From: a bacterium
Lineage (GTDB): Bacteria; Chlamydiota; Chlamydiia; Chlamydiales; Rhabdochlamydiaceae
NCBI GenBank assembly: GCA_021802305.1
Contig: JAKAAD010000001.1
Span: 1-31,960 of the forward strand
Reading direction: 5' to 3'
Length of the DNA: 31,960 nucleotides
The position numbers and the translations under genes were made by a program. The first letter of the stretch is position 1; each line of letters starts with the position of its first letter. Below are positions 16,135 to 24,621 of this stretch, in pieces. Below the pieces are notes generated by a model that worked only from the letters and a program-made list of their open reading frames with translations, was not told the DNA's origin and made no database searches.

Positions 16135-18027
16135 TTATACTGGTAAGGACATTTGTGTAGGTAGATTTTCAAACTTAGGAATCACCTTTTTCGCTTTTGT
16201 GTAATCGCGAAGCGATGGTTTGAGATAACGCGTATCTACTTTCTTATAGCTGATGCGAGGTTCTTCTCCCGCCACATAGGTAGCTATGGTCGTTTTTAGC
16301 CAATGCTCATCATTGCGCTGAGGAAATTCAGGCTTAAAGTGCGATCCTCGAAACTCATCTCGAAGAAGAGCACTTTTAGTCATCACAGCGGCAAGATCGA
16401 GCATGGCTGCAAATTGGTGTGCAAAGAGATAAGTTTGATTGAGCAAAACTCCTGTATCGTCTAATTGGATATGGGCATAGCGCTCTTTAATTTGTTGAAT
16501 GGTGTGCAAAGCCTCTTTGAGGCCAGCATTATGGCGTTTTACTGTGACGTGCCTGATCATCACCTCCGCAAGCTCATCGTGAAGCTGATGAACGTTTTCC
16601 TTTCCATTGCGATTTCGCAGATCATTTTTGATCCACTCTTCGCGAGCGAGTGGCTCCGAGAAAATCTTGGAGGGAAGATTACCATAACTAGACGTTAGAG
16701 AATCGAGATAACGGGGGATTTCCACCCCGGCGATTAATCCTGCAAAAATACAAGAAAGTAGCGAATTTGCACCTAAGCGATTAGCTCCATGATACGCAAA
16801 ATCCGATTCTCCAATGTTAAAACACCCAGGAATATTGGTCATTTGGCGAAAGCGCTGCATTCGATCAGGGTCCTCCGCTGCGGGCCAATCCACCCAAGCT
16901 CCTCCCATGGAATAATGAACCGCGGGGAAAATCTTCATAGGTATGCGCGAAGGATCTTCTCCCGTAAACTTGCGATAGATATCTAAAACTGACTCAATTT
17001 TATGCAGGGTACTTTTGGGGAGATGCGTCACATCGAGAAAGACTTGGTGTTTGCCATCAACGCCAAGCCCCATTTCGCAGATGCGTAGAACTTCACGAGA
17101 ACCAATATCGCGCGGCACAAGATTGCCAAACGCGGGATACATCTCTTCGAGAAAATACCAAGGCTTTCCCGTCACACCACAAGGAATGATTCTTCCATCA
17201 GAAGTTTCAATGGTCTTGCTCGAATCTCCCCAGACCCAAAGACGCCCTCCCTCTCCTCGCACAGATTCCGAAATCAATCGCAATTTATCTTCAGCAGGAA
17301 TAGCCGTCGGGTGAATCTGAATGAATTCTCCATTCGCGTATTCCATGCCTTGCGCATACAACCTGCCATTCGCAGCCCCTGTGCAAAACGTAGAATTGGT
17401 CGATTTTTTGAAAATCAACCCCGGACCACCTGTTGCAATCACAACGGCATCCGCTTTTAACACGTCCAGTTGGAGATTGAGATGATCGACAAGCACAATA
17501 CCCCGCGCACGTCCTTCTTCATCAAGACATAAGCGCAAAAATTCATGATGTTCGAATTTATCAACAGCGCCTTTGACTTCGTATCTCCTAACCTGTTCGT
17601 CGAGCGCATATAAGAGTTGTTGACCTGTTGATGCCCCGCAAAAAGCGGTGCGATGGTAGAGCGTGCCTCCAAAACGGCGAAAGTCGACATTTCCTTCCGG
17701 TGTTCTATTAAACGGACAGCCAAAACGCTCTAGCATGCGAATAATACCTGGCGCGGACAAACACATCTCTATCACTGCAGGTTGATCCGCTAAAAAATCA
17801 CCCCCTTTTAGAGTATCGTACGCATGCACCAAAGGAGAATCCTCCTCATTTTTGAGATTCATCCCAGCGTTAATTCCGCCTTGAGCGCATACAGAATGGG
17901 AGCGCTTGACCTTTGTCACTGAAACGATTTTGACATGGCATCCTCTCTCTGCGAGCTTCATTGCTGCAGAAAGACCTGCAAGACCGCCTCCCACAACAAT
18001 GACCTCTTTTCCTTTCTTCTCTGACAT
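16135..18027 (-). CDS. sdhA: Succinate dehydrogenase flavoprotein subunit SdhA
   Basis: The catalytic subunit of complex II, oxidising succinate to fumarate, 630 residues. The FAD Rossmann motif VVGGGLAGLSAAMKLAERG starts at residue 11. The covalent-flavin site is HSVCAQGG with His44. Substrate and active-site blocks are IQIHPTAIP, ISESVRGEGGRLW, VHYSMGGAWVDW and ANRLGANSLLSCIFAG. Its start is 5 bp after the sdhC stop, so the two are translated from one message. The length is that of the larger Bacteroidetes/epsilon-type SdhA. ltaE, not sdhB, follows it. Confidence 0.96.
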   Translation of the reverse strand: MSEKKGKEVIVVGGGLAGLSAAMKLAERGCHVKIVSVTKVKRSHSVCAQGGINAGMNLKNEEDSPLVHAYDTLKGGDFLADQPAVIEMCLSAPGIIRMLERFGCPFNRTPEGNVDFRRFGGTLYHRTAFCGASTGQQLLYALDEQVRRYEVKGAVDKFEHHEFLRLCLDEEGRARGIVLVDHLNLQLDVLKADAVVIATGGPGLIFKKSTNSTFCTGAANGRLYAQGMEYANGEFIQIHPTAIPAEDKLRLISESVRGEGGRLWVWGDSSKTIETSDGRIIPCGVTGKPWYFLEEMYPAFGNLVPRDIGSREVLRICEMGLGVDGKHQVFLDVTHLPKSTLHKIESVLDIYRKFTGEDPSRIPMKIFPAVHYSMGGAWVDWPAAEDPDRMQRFRQMTNIPGCFNIGESDFAYHGANRLGANSLLSCIFAGLIAGVEIPRYLDSLTSSYGNLPSKIFSEPLAREEWIKNDLRNRNGKENVHQLHDELAEVMIRHVTVKRHNAGLKEALHTIQQIKERYAHIQLDDTGVLLNQTYLFAHQFAAMLDLAAVMTKSALLRDEFRGSHFKPEFPQRNDEHWLKTTIATYVAGEEPRISYKKVDTRYLKPSLRDYTKAKKVIPKFENLPTQMSLPV

Positions 18028-18032
18028 GCGTT

Positions 18033-19055
18033 TTAATTGTTAAGATTCCACCAATACGTGCCCCAAACCGCAAATAATCCCAAAACAATGAGAAGAACCA
18101 TCAGCCCAACAGAAACCGTGATCCAAAAGCGTTGCGCTGCCATTTTGAGGATCCACCCCCAAGTAATGAGAAATGTCCACAACCCATTAAACCCATGAAA
18201 ACAAGCAACAATGACAAATAGGGTATATAGAACAAGATAAACCGGATACTTAAACGTATTGCGCACGGTGAGTAGCGAAGCCGTTCCAAAATCAGGTGCA
18301 ATTGCAACCACGTCTCCAGGTTTAAGTGTATGCTGGGTCAACATGTTGATCCACCGCTCCTCATCGGATTTCATCCCGCTAAATTCTAGTGCTTTTTGTT
18401 CCTCGTACGTTTCATTAAAGGGAGCAGGAACACTTTGTTCCGCACGGGCAACATCGGAAAAGATTCTTTCTCCTTCTTTTGCCTCGAACTGAAGAGCAAT
18501 TTTTTCTATAGTAGGAGCATCGTAAAGGCGCACGTTGAGCTGCCTAGCAAGTTTGTACAGCCCTGCATCTGAGGAAACGGAGACATACCAGTATGTATGA
18601 TTCGCTTGGTAGATCTTTTGCGGGTAATCGATAAAACGAAACTTCGCGACATGCAAAACAATCCCTATGAGAAGCAGCCAAGCAGTGATTCTTTGCCAAT
18701 TGTAGGCGCGATTGCGACCAAGATTGAGATAGGGACGACTTCCCCTTCCTCGCGCATAAATAAATCGCGTCGTCAATAAGTATTTGATTCCCCACGCAGC
18801 ATGTACAAGTAGCGGTACGCCAATCAGTACTGTTTCGACGACCTGTAAGTACGGAAGTCCATGGATCACATTGACAAGCCGCACAAATTCGATTCCACGA
18901 TCACCCACCCATAGAGCTGCCTGTGAATTGACCGTGAGATGCTCGATCAAAAAGAGAACGATCCACAATCCAAGAAGAGAATGAACGCGCCTCCAAATAT
19001 ATGCGGAAGGAACTTCTACTTTGGGGATAGGAGGTGCCGGTACCATGCGCACCAT
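18033..19055 (-). CDS. sdhC: Succinate dehydrogenase cytochrome b subunit SdhC, with a soluble insertion
   Basis: The single membrane-anchor subunit (b558/type B) carrying haem and the quinone site. It has 340 residues, clearly longer than the 200-260 usual for this type. Five hydrophobic helices are visible: 26-46, 72-96, 122-142, 268-290 and 310-334. Candidate haem-ligand histidines are His25, His39, His85, His135 and His287. Residues about 152-262, between helices three and four, are hydrophilic and unlike the family: a start YWYVSVSSDAGLYKLARQL, then charged helix and a segment LKPGDVVAIAPDFGTASLL. It lies 17 bp downstream of tatD and 5 bp upstream of sdhA. Confidence 0.92.
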   Translation of the reverse strand: MVRMVPAPPIPKVEVPSAYIWRRVHSLLGLWIVLFLIEHLTVNSQAALWVGDRGIEFVRLVNVIHGLPYLQVVETVLIGVPLLVHAAWGIKYLLTTRFIYARGRGSRPYLNLGRNRAYNWQRITAWLLLIGIVLHVAKFRFIDYPQKIYQANHTYWYVSVSSDAGLYKLARQLNVRLYDAPTIEKIALQFEAKEGERIFSDVARAEQSVPAPFNETYEEQKALEFSGMKSDEERWINMLTQHTLKPGDVVAIAPDFGTASLLTVRNTFKYPVYLVLYTLFVIVACFHGFNGLWTFLITWGWILKMAAQRFWITVSVGLMVLLIVLGLFAVWGTYWWNLNN

Positions 19056-19072
19056 TAAAACAATTTAAATTT

Positions 19073-19849
19073 TTATTGGGTAGAGAATCGAAAAAAATCT
19101 TCTGCATTTTTAGATGTCTCAGCCATTACCTTTTCTACAGAAATCCCTTTTATCCTCGCAATGCATTCCGCAGTTTCCCAAATGTACGAAGATTCATTGC
19201 GCTTTCCTCTCTTGGTTTGTGGTGCAAGGTAAGGAGCATCTGTTTCTATGAGAATTTGTTGCAATGGCATTTCCCTCACAACTTCTCGTAAAACATTGGC
19301 ATTTTTAAATGTGATAATTCCACTAAAAGAGAGATACCAACCGCGTGAGATCACTCCCTTTGCTTCGGACAATGTTCCTGTAAAGCAGTGTAGTACCGCA
19401 GGAAGATCCGCATAGTGTTCATCAGCGCAAGCAAATAGATCGGCAAAAGCATCTCGACAATGAAAGATCACCGGCAATTGACATTCTCGTGCAAGATGCA
19501 AGTGTTGCAGCAAGGATTGCTTTTGCACCTCTATAGCTTCGGGCCTGTAGTAATAATCCAACCCCGTCTCTCCAATGGCAATAAGCTTGCCTTCGCGCGC
19601 CATCTTCTCTACAAAAGAGAAAAACTTTTCAGAACTTGTGCCCGCATCATGAGGAGTAACCGCTGCCGTGGTGTAGACCCATGGATGCCTTTCATGAAGC
19701 AAAAGACCGGTTTCTAGACTGATAACATCTGTGCAAATGTTGACAATGATGCGAATATTTTTTTGCTTTGCTCTTTCGAGAATCGCTTCCACGTCGGGAA
19801 GTAGTTCAGGGGCAGTAAGGTGAGCATGGGAATCGATCAAAATTGTCAT
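19073..19849 (-). CDS. tatD: TatD-family metal-dependent DNase
   Basis: A TIM-barrel amidohydrolase-like nuclease, 258 residues from the ATG at 19849, the usual TatD length. Metal and active-site motifs are all present: DSHAHL (His8, His10), AIGETGLDYYY (Glu94), PVIFHCRDA (His130), LHCFTG (His154) and IETDAPYLAP (Asp204). The frame is open further upstream to 19993, which would add about 48 residues and overlap the glycosyltransferase gene; that extension looks nothing like TatD and is not preferred. It is directly upstream of sdhC on the same strand, as in Chlamydia (CT593/CT594 as I recall). The likely role is DNA or tRNA 3'-end processing and quality control. Confidence 0.92.
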   Translation of the reverse strand: MTILIDSHAHLTAPELLPDVEAILERAKQKNIRIIVNICTDVISLETGLLLHERHPWVYTTAAVTPHDAGTSSEKFFSFVEKMAREGKLIAIGETGLDYYYRPEAIEVQKQSLLQHLHLARECQLPVIFHCRDAFADLFACADEHYADLPAVLHCFTGTLSEAKGVISRGWYLSFSGIITFKNANVLREVVREMPLQQILIETDAPYLAPQTKRGKRNESSYIWETAECIARIKGISVEKVMAETSKNAEDFFRFSTQ

Positions 19850-19962
19850 CGCAAGAAAAATATACACAAATCCTTTCAAAAATGGAGAATTTGGCACGGA
19901 AGATCTCGAGAAAGAAGAAAAAAGGAATTGTGATTTTCTGCGTCCCTTTTTGGAAATGGGCT

Positions 19963-20907
19963 TTACAAGATGGCCTGTAATCCACGTCGCCACATCTCTT
20001 TTCGTTCCACTGCATGTACATTAGGAAAATGTGCGAGATTGCGTTTGTGTACCTCAATGGGAATATTTGGAACAGGGGGAATTTCGATGACGAGAGGATC
20101 AAAATAGGGGAGAACTTCGCGATAGGTATACCGCCTTACGAAATCTCTTTGGATGGGAGTTTCAAATGCTTGGTCAATGAGTGCATTCCAATTCCTTTCC
20201 CAATAGTGTCTCCACGTAGTACATTTTTTCTTAAATTCCTTCTTCGGGCGTACCCAACTATAATGGTGAAAGAGCGGCAAGCCATTTACCCCTTTCACGC
20301 CTCTCTCTTTTTTTTCTGGCATGCGCAGATAGACCCCTAATCGTTCCTCTTCATTCCACAAAATATCGAGGGGGAGATCTCTTTGCACAAGAAGGGGAAG
20401 ATCATCCGTTTCTAGCGCCTGGAATCGCGCCTCAAGATAGTACCAGTACGTAGCAAAGCGAATACACGTGGTATTGTCCAATCGAGTATGGGAAAGCCAT
20501 TGTGCAAACGATTGACCTTCAACAATCTCATCGCAATCGAGAAAAAGGAGATAGTCGATTTCTTTGTTTGCAAAAAGTGCGCCAATCCAACGATTGGCAT
20601 TGTGCCAATCGACACGCCAATATGCATGAGTGGGGTAGAGAGGCGAAAACTCTCGATAGGAAACCCGAGGATCATATGCATATTCAATAAATGCAATTTC
20701 GGGGAACCTGCGATAGACCTCTTCGAGCAATCCATAGTTTTCCTGACTTCCATCAAAAAAATGGTCGCATATCACAACGAGGATCTGCTCTGCAAAAAGA
20801 CGCACGCCGTCAATACAAGCTTGCAAAAACCGAAAATCATTACTACAAAAAGAAAGGACAGTAGCAATTCTTGACAATTTGCACCCGGTCGAGGATTCTT
20901 TTTGCAT
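19963..20907 (-). CDS. Glycosyltransferase family 2-like protein
   Basis: About 314 residues from the ATG at 20907 (the frame is open to 20961). The start RIATVLSFCSNDFRFL resembles the first strand of GT-A fold transferases, and YLLFLDCDEIVEG carries the DxD metal/nucleotide-sugar motif at about residues 124-126. NANRWIGALFANKE just before it fits an acceptor loop. No membrane helix is visible, so it is probably cytosolic and may act on surface glycan. It lies where Chlamydia has dsbD (CT595) between tatD and exbB. Its start codon overlaps that of the divergent exbB gene in a shared CATG (20905-20908). Substrate unknown. Confidence 0.75.
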   Translation of the reverse strand: MQKESSTGCKLSRIATVLSFCSNDFRFLQACIDGVRLFAEQILVVICDHFFDGSQENYGLLEEVYRRFPEIAFIEYAYDPRVSYREFSPLYPTHAYWRVDWHNANRWIGALFANKEIDYLLFLDCDEIVEGQSFAQWLSHTRLDNTTCIRFATYWYYLEARFQALETDDLPLLVQRDLPLDILWNEEERLGVYLRMPEKKERGVKGVNGLPLFHHYSWVRPKKEFKKKCTTWRHYWERNWNALIDQAFETPIQRDFVRRYTYREVLPYFDPLVIEIPPVPNIPIEVHKRNLAHFPNVHAVERKEMWRRGLQAIL

Positions 20908-21616
20908 GGGTATACTTTTTTCAGCGTATGGACAAGCTGATTTTTTTGGAAAGATCATCATGCTTGCACTCGTAGCATTGTCGGCTCTCTCTTGGTGCCT
21001 GCTGAGTTACAAAGTGTGGATGCTGCGAAAAGTCCAACGCATAACCCATGCATTTACAAAAGCTTGTCTTGAAAATAAGGACAAACTACTGCAGCAAGAA
21101 ATCCATTCCCTTCCTACATTCTCCTTTGCGCATTTCCCTAATCCCTGTGCGGAAATCTTTTTAGCGCTTAAAACAAAAGCTATGGAACTCCTCAACAAAA
21201 ACCGCTATTTTTCACAAGAATCAGGAGCATTTCTTCATCTATCTGATCTAGAAATTTTGGAAAAACACGTGCTCACAACGATCTCTTTTCAAACGAAAAA
21301 GTTGGAAAAAAATCTCTATCTTCTTTCAACGACTGTCACTCTTGCCCCCTTTATGGGTCTCCTCGGCACAGTCTGGGGTATTCTCATTTCATTTTCCCAC
21401 ATGAAAGGGGGAGGGGTGGCGCATTCGAATGCGATGGTGTTAGGAGGACTTTCTACAGCTCTTGTGACAACGGTCATGGGGCTCTTGATTGCCATTCCCG
21501 CACTCATTTCCCACAATTACTTACGCGCCCATCTCAAGCATCTCTCTTCGGACATGGAGGATTTTTTCTATGTGCTCCTTTCAGAAACTGAACTCCAATA
21601 CCGCAAGGTGGAATAA
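20906..21616 (+). CDS. exbB: MotA/TolQ/ExbB proton-channel family protein
   Basis: The inner-membrane proton channel of the Tol/Exb energy-transducing system, 236 residues from ATG 20906. Three membrane helices are visible: LALVALSALSWCLL near the N-terminus, then the pair around APFMGLLGTVWGILISF and GGLSTALVTTVMGLLIAIP. The last two are the family signature with its pore Thr/Ser residues. The frame is also open back to a TTG at 20879, but MGILFSAYGQADFFGK is the normal kind of TolQ start. It heads a tightly packed operon; its TAA overlaps the exbD ATG by one base. It corresponds to Chlamydia CT596 by position. Confidence 0.93.
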   Translation: MGILFSAYGQADFFGKIIMLALVALSALSWCLLSYKVWMLRKVQRITHAFTKACLENKDKLLQQEIHSLPTFSFAHFPNPCAEIFLALKTKAMELLNKNRYFSQESGAFLHLSDLEILEKHVLTTISFQTKKLEKNLYLLSTTVTLAPFMGLLGTVWGILISFSHMKGGGVAHSNAMVLGGLSTALVTTVMGLLIAIPALISHNYLRAHLKHLSSDMEDFFYVLLSETELQYRKVE

Positions 21617-22032
21617 TGCGATCTTCGATGAGCGATTCCCAAGAGGAACCTACGATAAATTTAACCCCTTTGATCGACGTTGTCTTTGTCGTGCTCATTC
21701 TTTTTATTCTTATCGCCCCCATGCTCGAACTCGATCGCATTGAACTTGCGCCCGCAGCAGCACATTCGCAAGGCACCACATCCTCTCTTCAAGAAAAGAG
21801 TCCTTTGACTATTCAGGTAAAAAAAGATGACACCATTTGGTTTCAAGGGCGCGCAGTAGATACAGAAGCATTGCTCTCCTTACTCAAGGAAGCCAAACGA
21901 CACTTCCCTCAAAGCACGCCTCAATTATTGCAAGACAAACGCGCTCATTTTGGCACGTATCAAATGGTAAAAAATGCGATCGAACTAGCTGGGTTTGACC
22001 AATTAGAAATTGTGCTGCAACCGCATGGATAA
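21616..22032 (+). CDS. exbD: ExbD/TolR biopolymer transport protein
   Basis: The single-pass partner of ExbB/TolQ. Of 138 residues, NLTPLIDVVFVVLILFILIAP (about 14-34) is the family transmembrane helix with the essential Asp, here in LIDVVF. The periplasmic part ends in FGTYQMVKNAIELAGFDQLEIV, typical of ExbD. An alternative start five codons on (MSDSQEEP) is equally plausible. It overlaps exbB by 1 bp and the next gene by 8 bp, implying coupled translation. Confidence 0.93.
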   Translation: MRSSMSDSQEEPTINLTPLIDVVFVVLILFILIAPMLELDRIELAPAAAHSQGTTSSLQEKSPLTIQVKKDDTIWFQGRAVDTEALLSLLKEAKRHFPQSTPQLLQDKRAHFGTYQMVKNAIELAGFDQLEIVLQPHG

Positions 22033-22642
22033 GAGTCTGTCATGGAAAGCCATCATTGCTTTCCTCATATGTCTACATCTCATTTTTGCGGGCTTCATGC
22101 TATGGCAGCCTCATCCCACCACCGTTGTCATGAAAAAGAACCTATTTGTGAAGACCATACAACTCCAACCTCTCATGATCCATAAGGAGCAACCCCCAAA
22201 TAGAGTCGCTACCCCGTTGCCTACCTCCTCCCCGAAACCCCCACTCCCTGCTCGTAACCCTTCTCCCTCCAAAAAGTCTTCTCCTCTGCGCAAAAAGAAA
22301 CCCTCTGCTTCTATCCCTGAAGCCTTGCGCCGAGAACTCGCACGCAGTTTTGCAGCTCTCGAACAGGCCCCTCCCTCTTCTCCTCTCTTATCCTTAGAAG
22401 AAAAGCTCGTTGCAGCATTGCAACACGCACTTCGCTTGCCAGATTACGGTGAAGTAAAAGTGCAGCTAACCTTGCATAGTGATGGCAGCGTTGCTAAAGT
22501 CAATGTATATCGCGCAGAAAGTGAAAAAAATCGCGCGTACCTTGAAGCTCATTTGCCTCATTTAAATTTTGCAGATGTGCTAGGGAAACGAAAGAACCAA
22601 GATGATATTACCGTATCTATTGCGTTTTGTAACGCTCTGTAA
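22025..22642 (+). CDS. TolA/TonB-like periplasm-spanning protein
   Basis: 205 residues in a TolA-like layout. An N-terminal membrane anchor lies at about 7-27 (WKAIIAFLICLHLIFAGFML). A Pro/Ser/Lys-rich linker at about 50-100 is suited to span the periplasm. A C-terminal domain, YGEVKVQLTLHSDGSVAKV and onward to DDITVSIAF, resembles the TonB/TolA C-terminal fold. Position between exbD and tolB matches CT598 of Chlamydia as I recall it. The inferred role is transmitting proton-motive force from ExbB/ExbD to TolB/Pal. The linker is shorter than in E. coli TolA and lacks its long alanine-rich helix. The gene overlaps exbD by 8 bp and tolB by 41 bp. Confidence 0.8.
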   Translation: MDKSLSWKAIIAFLICLHLIFAGFMLWQPHPTTVVMKKNLFVKTIQLQPLMIHKEQPPNRVATPLPTSSPKPPLPARNPSPSKKSSPLRKKKPSASIPEALRRELARSFAALEQAPPSSPLLSLEEKLVAALQHALRLPDYGEVKVQLTLHSDGSVAKVNVYRAESEKNRAYLEAHLPHLNFADVLGKRKNQDDITVSIAFCNAL

Positions 22643-23918
22643 TCTTTTATTATTCTCTCTTTATGGAGAAGAAGTCCGCGTGGAACTGCAAGCAACCCAT
22701 GCTCTCAACCCTATCTACATTGGATCTGCGCGCATAGCAAACAGCACTCTTTCATCGCCATATATCAGCCAACTTCAAGAAATATTCGAACGCGACCTCA
22801 ATTGGAATGGATCGACGCGCGTTGTGCAAAGAACCCCGGAAAGAGAACAGCTTACGTACCAACCTAATATCTCTACGTGTAAAGCTATGGGCATTCCCTA
22901 TGTTGCTGTCATGAAATTCGATCAACAAGAAGTAACGCTCAAACTCTTCAACGCGCGTTCCGGGAAAATGCACATATTTTCTCCCATCCGTTTATCTGGA
23001 ATGCTCGATAGCGATAGACGGCTCATACACCGATTAGCAGACAACGTCCACAAAACTCTCTTCGACATTCATGGAATCGCCAGCACAAAAATTCTCTTTT
23101 CATGGCAAAAGCAAGAAGGAATCCCGGGATCGCCAGCCGAAATCTGGGAATGTGATTGGGATGGAGAAAATTTACGCCAAATCACCCATGAAAATTCCAC
23201 CTGCATTACTCCTGTTGCTGTTCCCTCCTCGCACTCCTTTCTCTTTGTTTCGTACAAACAAGGGAAACCTAAAATATACATTGGATCGCGAACGAACCCT
23301 TCTACGAAACCATTTGTCCCTCTAAGAGGGAATCAGCTACTCCCGGCGATTTCCATGCAACGCGATAAGATCGCTTTCATCTCTGATGTAAGTAGCCGGG
23401 CTGATCTTTTTTTGCTTTCATTGAATAGTGAAGAGGGCGAAATGGGGAAACCGCAACAACTTTTTTCCTTCCCGCGCGCCGTGCAAGCATCTCCAACATT
23501 TCACCCCGATGGATCAAAAATTGCCTTCGTTTCAGATAAAGATGGATCCCCTCGCATCTACATCATTTCGCTCAATGACTCTCCTGCTCGTCCAAGCGCA
23601 ACACTCATCAGCAAGAAAAATCGCGAAAGCACCTGTCCCGCTTGGTCTCCTGATGGCAAAAAAATCGCCTATAGTGCTAAAACGGAAGGTGTACGACAGA
23701 TTTGGATTTACGATTTTGAAAAGAAAGAGGAGAGACAGTTAACTTCAGGACCGGGAAATAAGGAAAATCCTTCTTGGGCTCCGAATAGTCAACATCTCGT
23801 GTTTAACATTTCAGATCGCGATCATGCTGACTTATATGTTGCGCATATGGATCATCCAAAGGTTTTGAAGATTACACATCAACCCGGGAAAAAACATTAT
23901 CCATCGTGGGGCGAATAA
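22602..23918 (+). CDS. tolB: Tol-Pal system periplasmic protein TolB
   Basis: 438 residues. A signal sequence ILPYLLRFVTLCNLLLFSL (residues 2-20) is followed by the small alpha/beta domain. Then comes a six-bladed beta-propeller with blade repeats such as FHPDGSKIAFVSDKDGSPRI, WSPDGKKIAYSAK and NPSWAPNSQHLVF. TolB binds Pal and links the inner-membrane Tol complex to the outer membrane. The ATG at 22602 lies 41 bp inside the TolA-like gene; it is chosen because it gives a complete signal peptide. pal starts 4 bp after its stop. Confidence 0.94.
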   Translation: MILPYLLRFVTLCNLLLFSLYGEEVRVELQATHALNPIYIGSARIANSTLSSPYISQLQEIFERDLNWNGSTRVVQRTPEREQLTYQPNISTCKAMGIPYVAVMKFDQQEVTLKLFNARSGKMHIFSPIRLSGMLDSDRRLIHRLADNVHKTLFDIHGIASTKILFSWQKQEGIPGSPAEIWECDWDGENLRQITHENSTCITPVAVPSSHSFLFVSYKQGKPKIYIGSRTNPSTKPFVPLRGNQLLPAISMQRDKIAFISDVSSRADLFLLSLNSEEGEMGKPQQLFSFPRAVQASPTFHPDGSKIAFVSDKDGSPRIYIISLNDSPARPSATLISKKNRESTCPAWSPDGKKIAYSAKTEGVRQIWIYDFEKKEERQLTSGPGNKENPSWAPNSQHLVFNISDRDHADLYVAHMDHPKVLKITHQPGKKHYPSWGE

Positions 23919-23922
23919 CTAT

Positions 23923-24621
23923 ATGAAATTATCCTATATACCGAAACGACGCATACTGAACACGTGCCGCAAAACGGACATGGCCAAAAACCTACTTTTC
24001 AACCCATTTCAGTACATCTTCTTTTCTCTGTTGTGTCTCTTCCTTACAAGTTGTATGGAATGGCGAGGAAATCGCTGGCCCATGCTCATCACAAATGCAA
24101 AGAAAGAAAAGCGCGCTGAATTTTGGGATGATAAAGAGAGTGAATTTATCGCATTGCAAGAAGATGATCTTAAAAATCAAACGGATGAGATGATTCCTCA
24201 GCCTGCACACGAACCAGGAAGTCTCGGCAGCTTGCTTCCGGGAATTGAAGGGTTTTTCACTCCTTCCGGCTTGGAATCCTCGATCTTTAGACACCTTCAT
24301 TTCAATACCGATGAACACATTTTGCGCTCGAAAGAAGATCTTGCAGCACTCGATATCATTGCAGAATACCTAAACAGCCATCCAAATGTGTTTGTCTTTA
24401 TTGAAGGCCATTGCGATGAAAGAGGAGCAGAGGCATACAATCTTTCTTTAGGAACGCGGCGCTCCAATGCAGTGCGCGCACAGCTCGTAAAGAGAGGAGT
24501 CGATCCCGACCGCTTGCATACAATTTCTTATGGGAAGGAACGCCCATTCATTCTTGGGCATGGCAATGAATTTTGGGCTAAAAATCGCCGTGCAGAGTTT
24601 AAACTCTACAAAAAACCGTGA
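23923..24621 (+). CDS. pal: Peptidoglycan-associated outer-membrane lipoprotein Pal
   Basis: A lipoprotein with an OmpA-like peptidoglycan-binding domain. The lipobox LTSC places the lipidated cysteine at residue 44. From the internal ATG at 23980 the signal peptide would be a more normal 24 residues, so that start is a serious alternative (213 residues instead of 232). The OmpA-like domain holds FVFIEGHCDERGAEAYNLSL, RRSNAVRAQLVKRGV and ISYGKERP, with the diaminopimelate-binding Asp and Arg in place. That implies a meso-DAP peptidoglycan target. It is fifth in the Tol operon, and its TGA overlaps the GTG start of the next gene. Confidence 0.93.
   Translation: MKLSYIPKRRILNTCRKTDMAKNLLFNPFQYIFFSLLCLFLTSCMEWRGNRWPMLITNAKKEKRAEFWDDKESEFIALQEDDLKNQTDEMIPQPAHEPGSLGSLLPGIEGFFTPSGLESSIFRHLHFNTDEHILRSKEDLAALDIIAEYLNSHPNVFVFIEGHCDERGAEAYNLSLGTRRSNAVRAQLVKRGVDPDRLHTISYGKERPFILGHGNEFWAKNRRAEFKLYKKP

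Noticed and set aside
19850..19993. N-terminal extension of TatD by 48 residues
   Set aside because: It overlaps the glycosyltransferase gene and lies before the canonical DSHAHL start; normal TatD length is reached without it.
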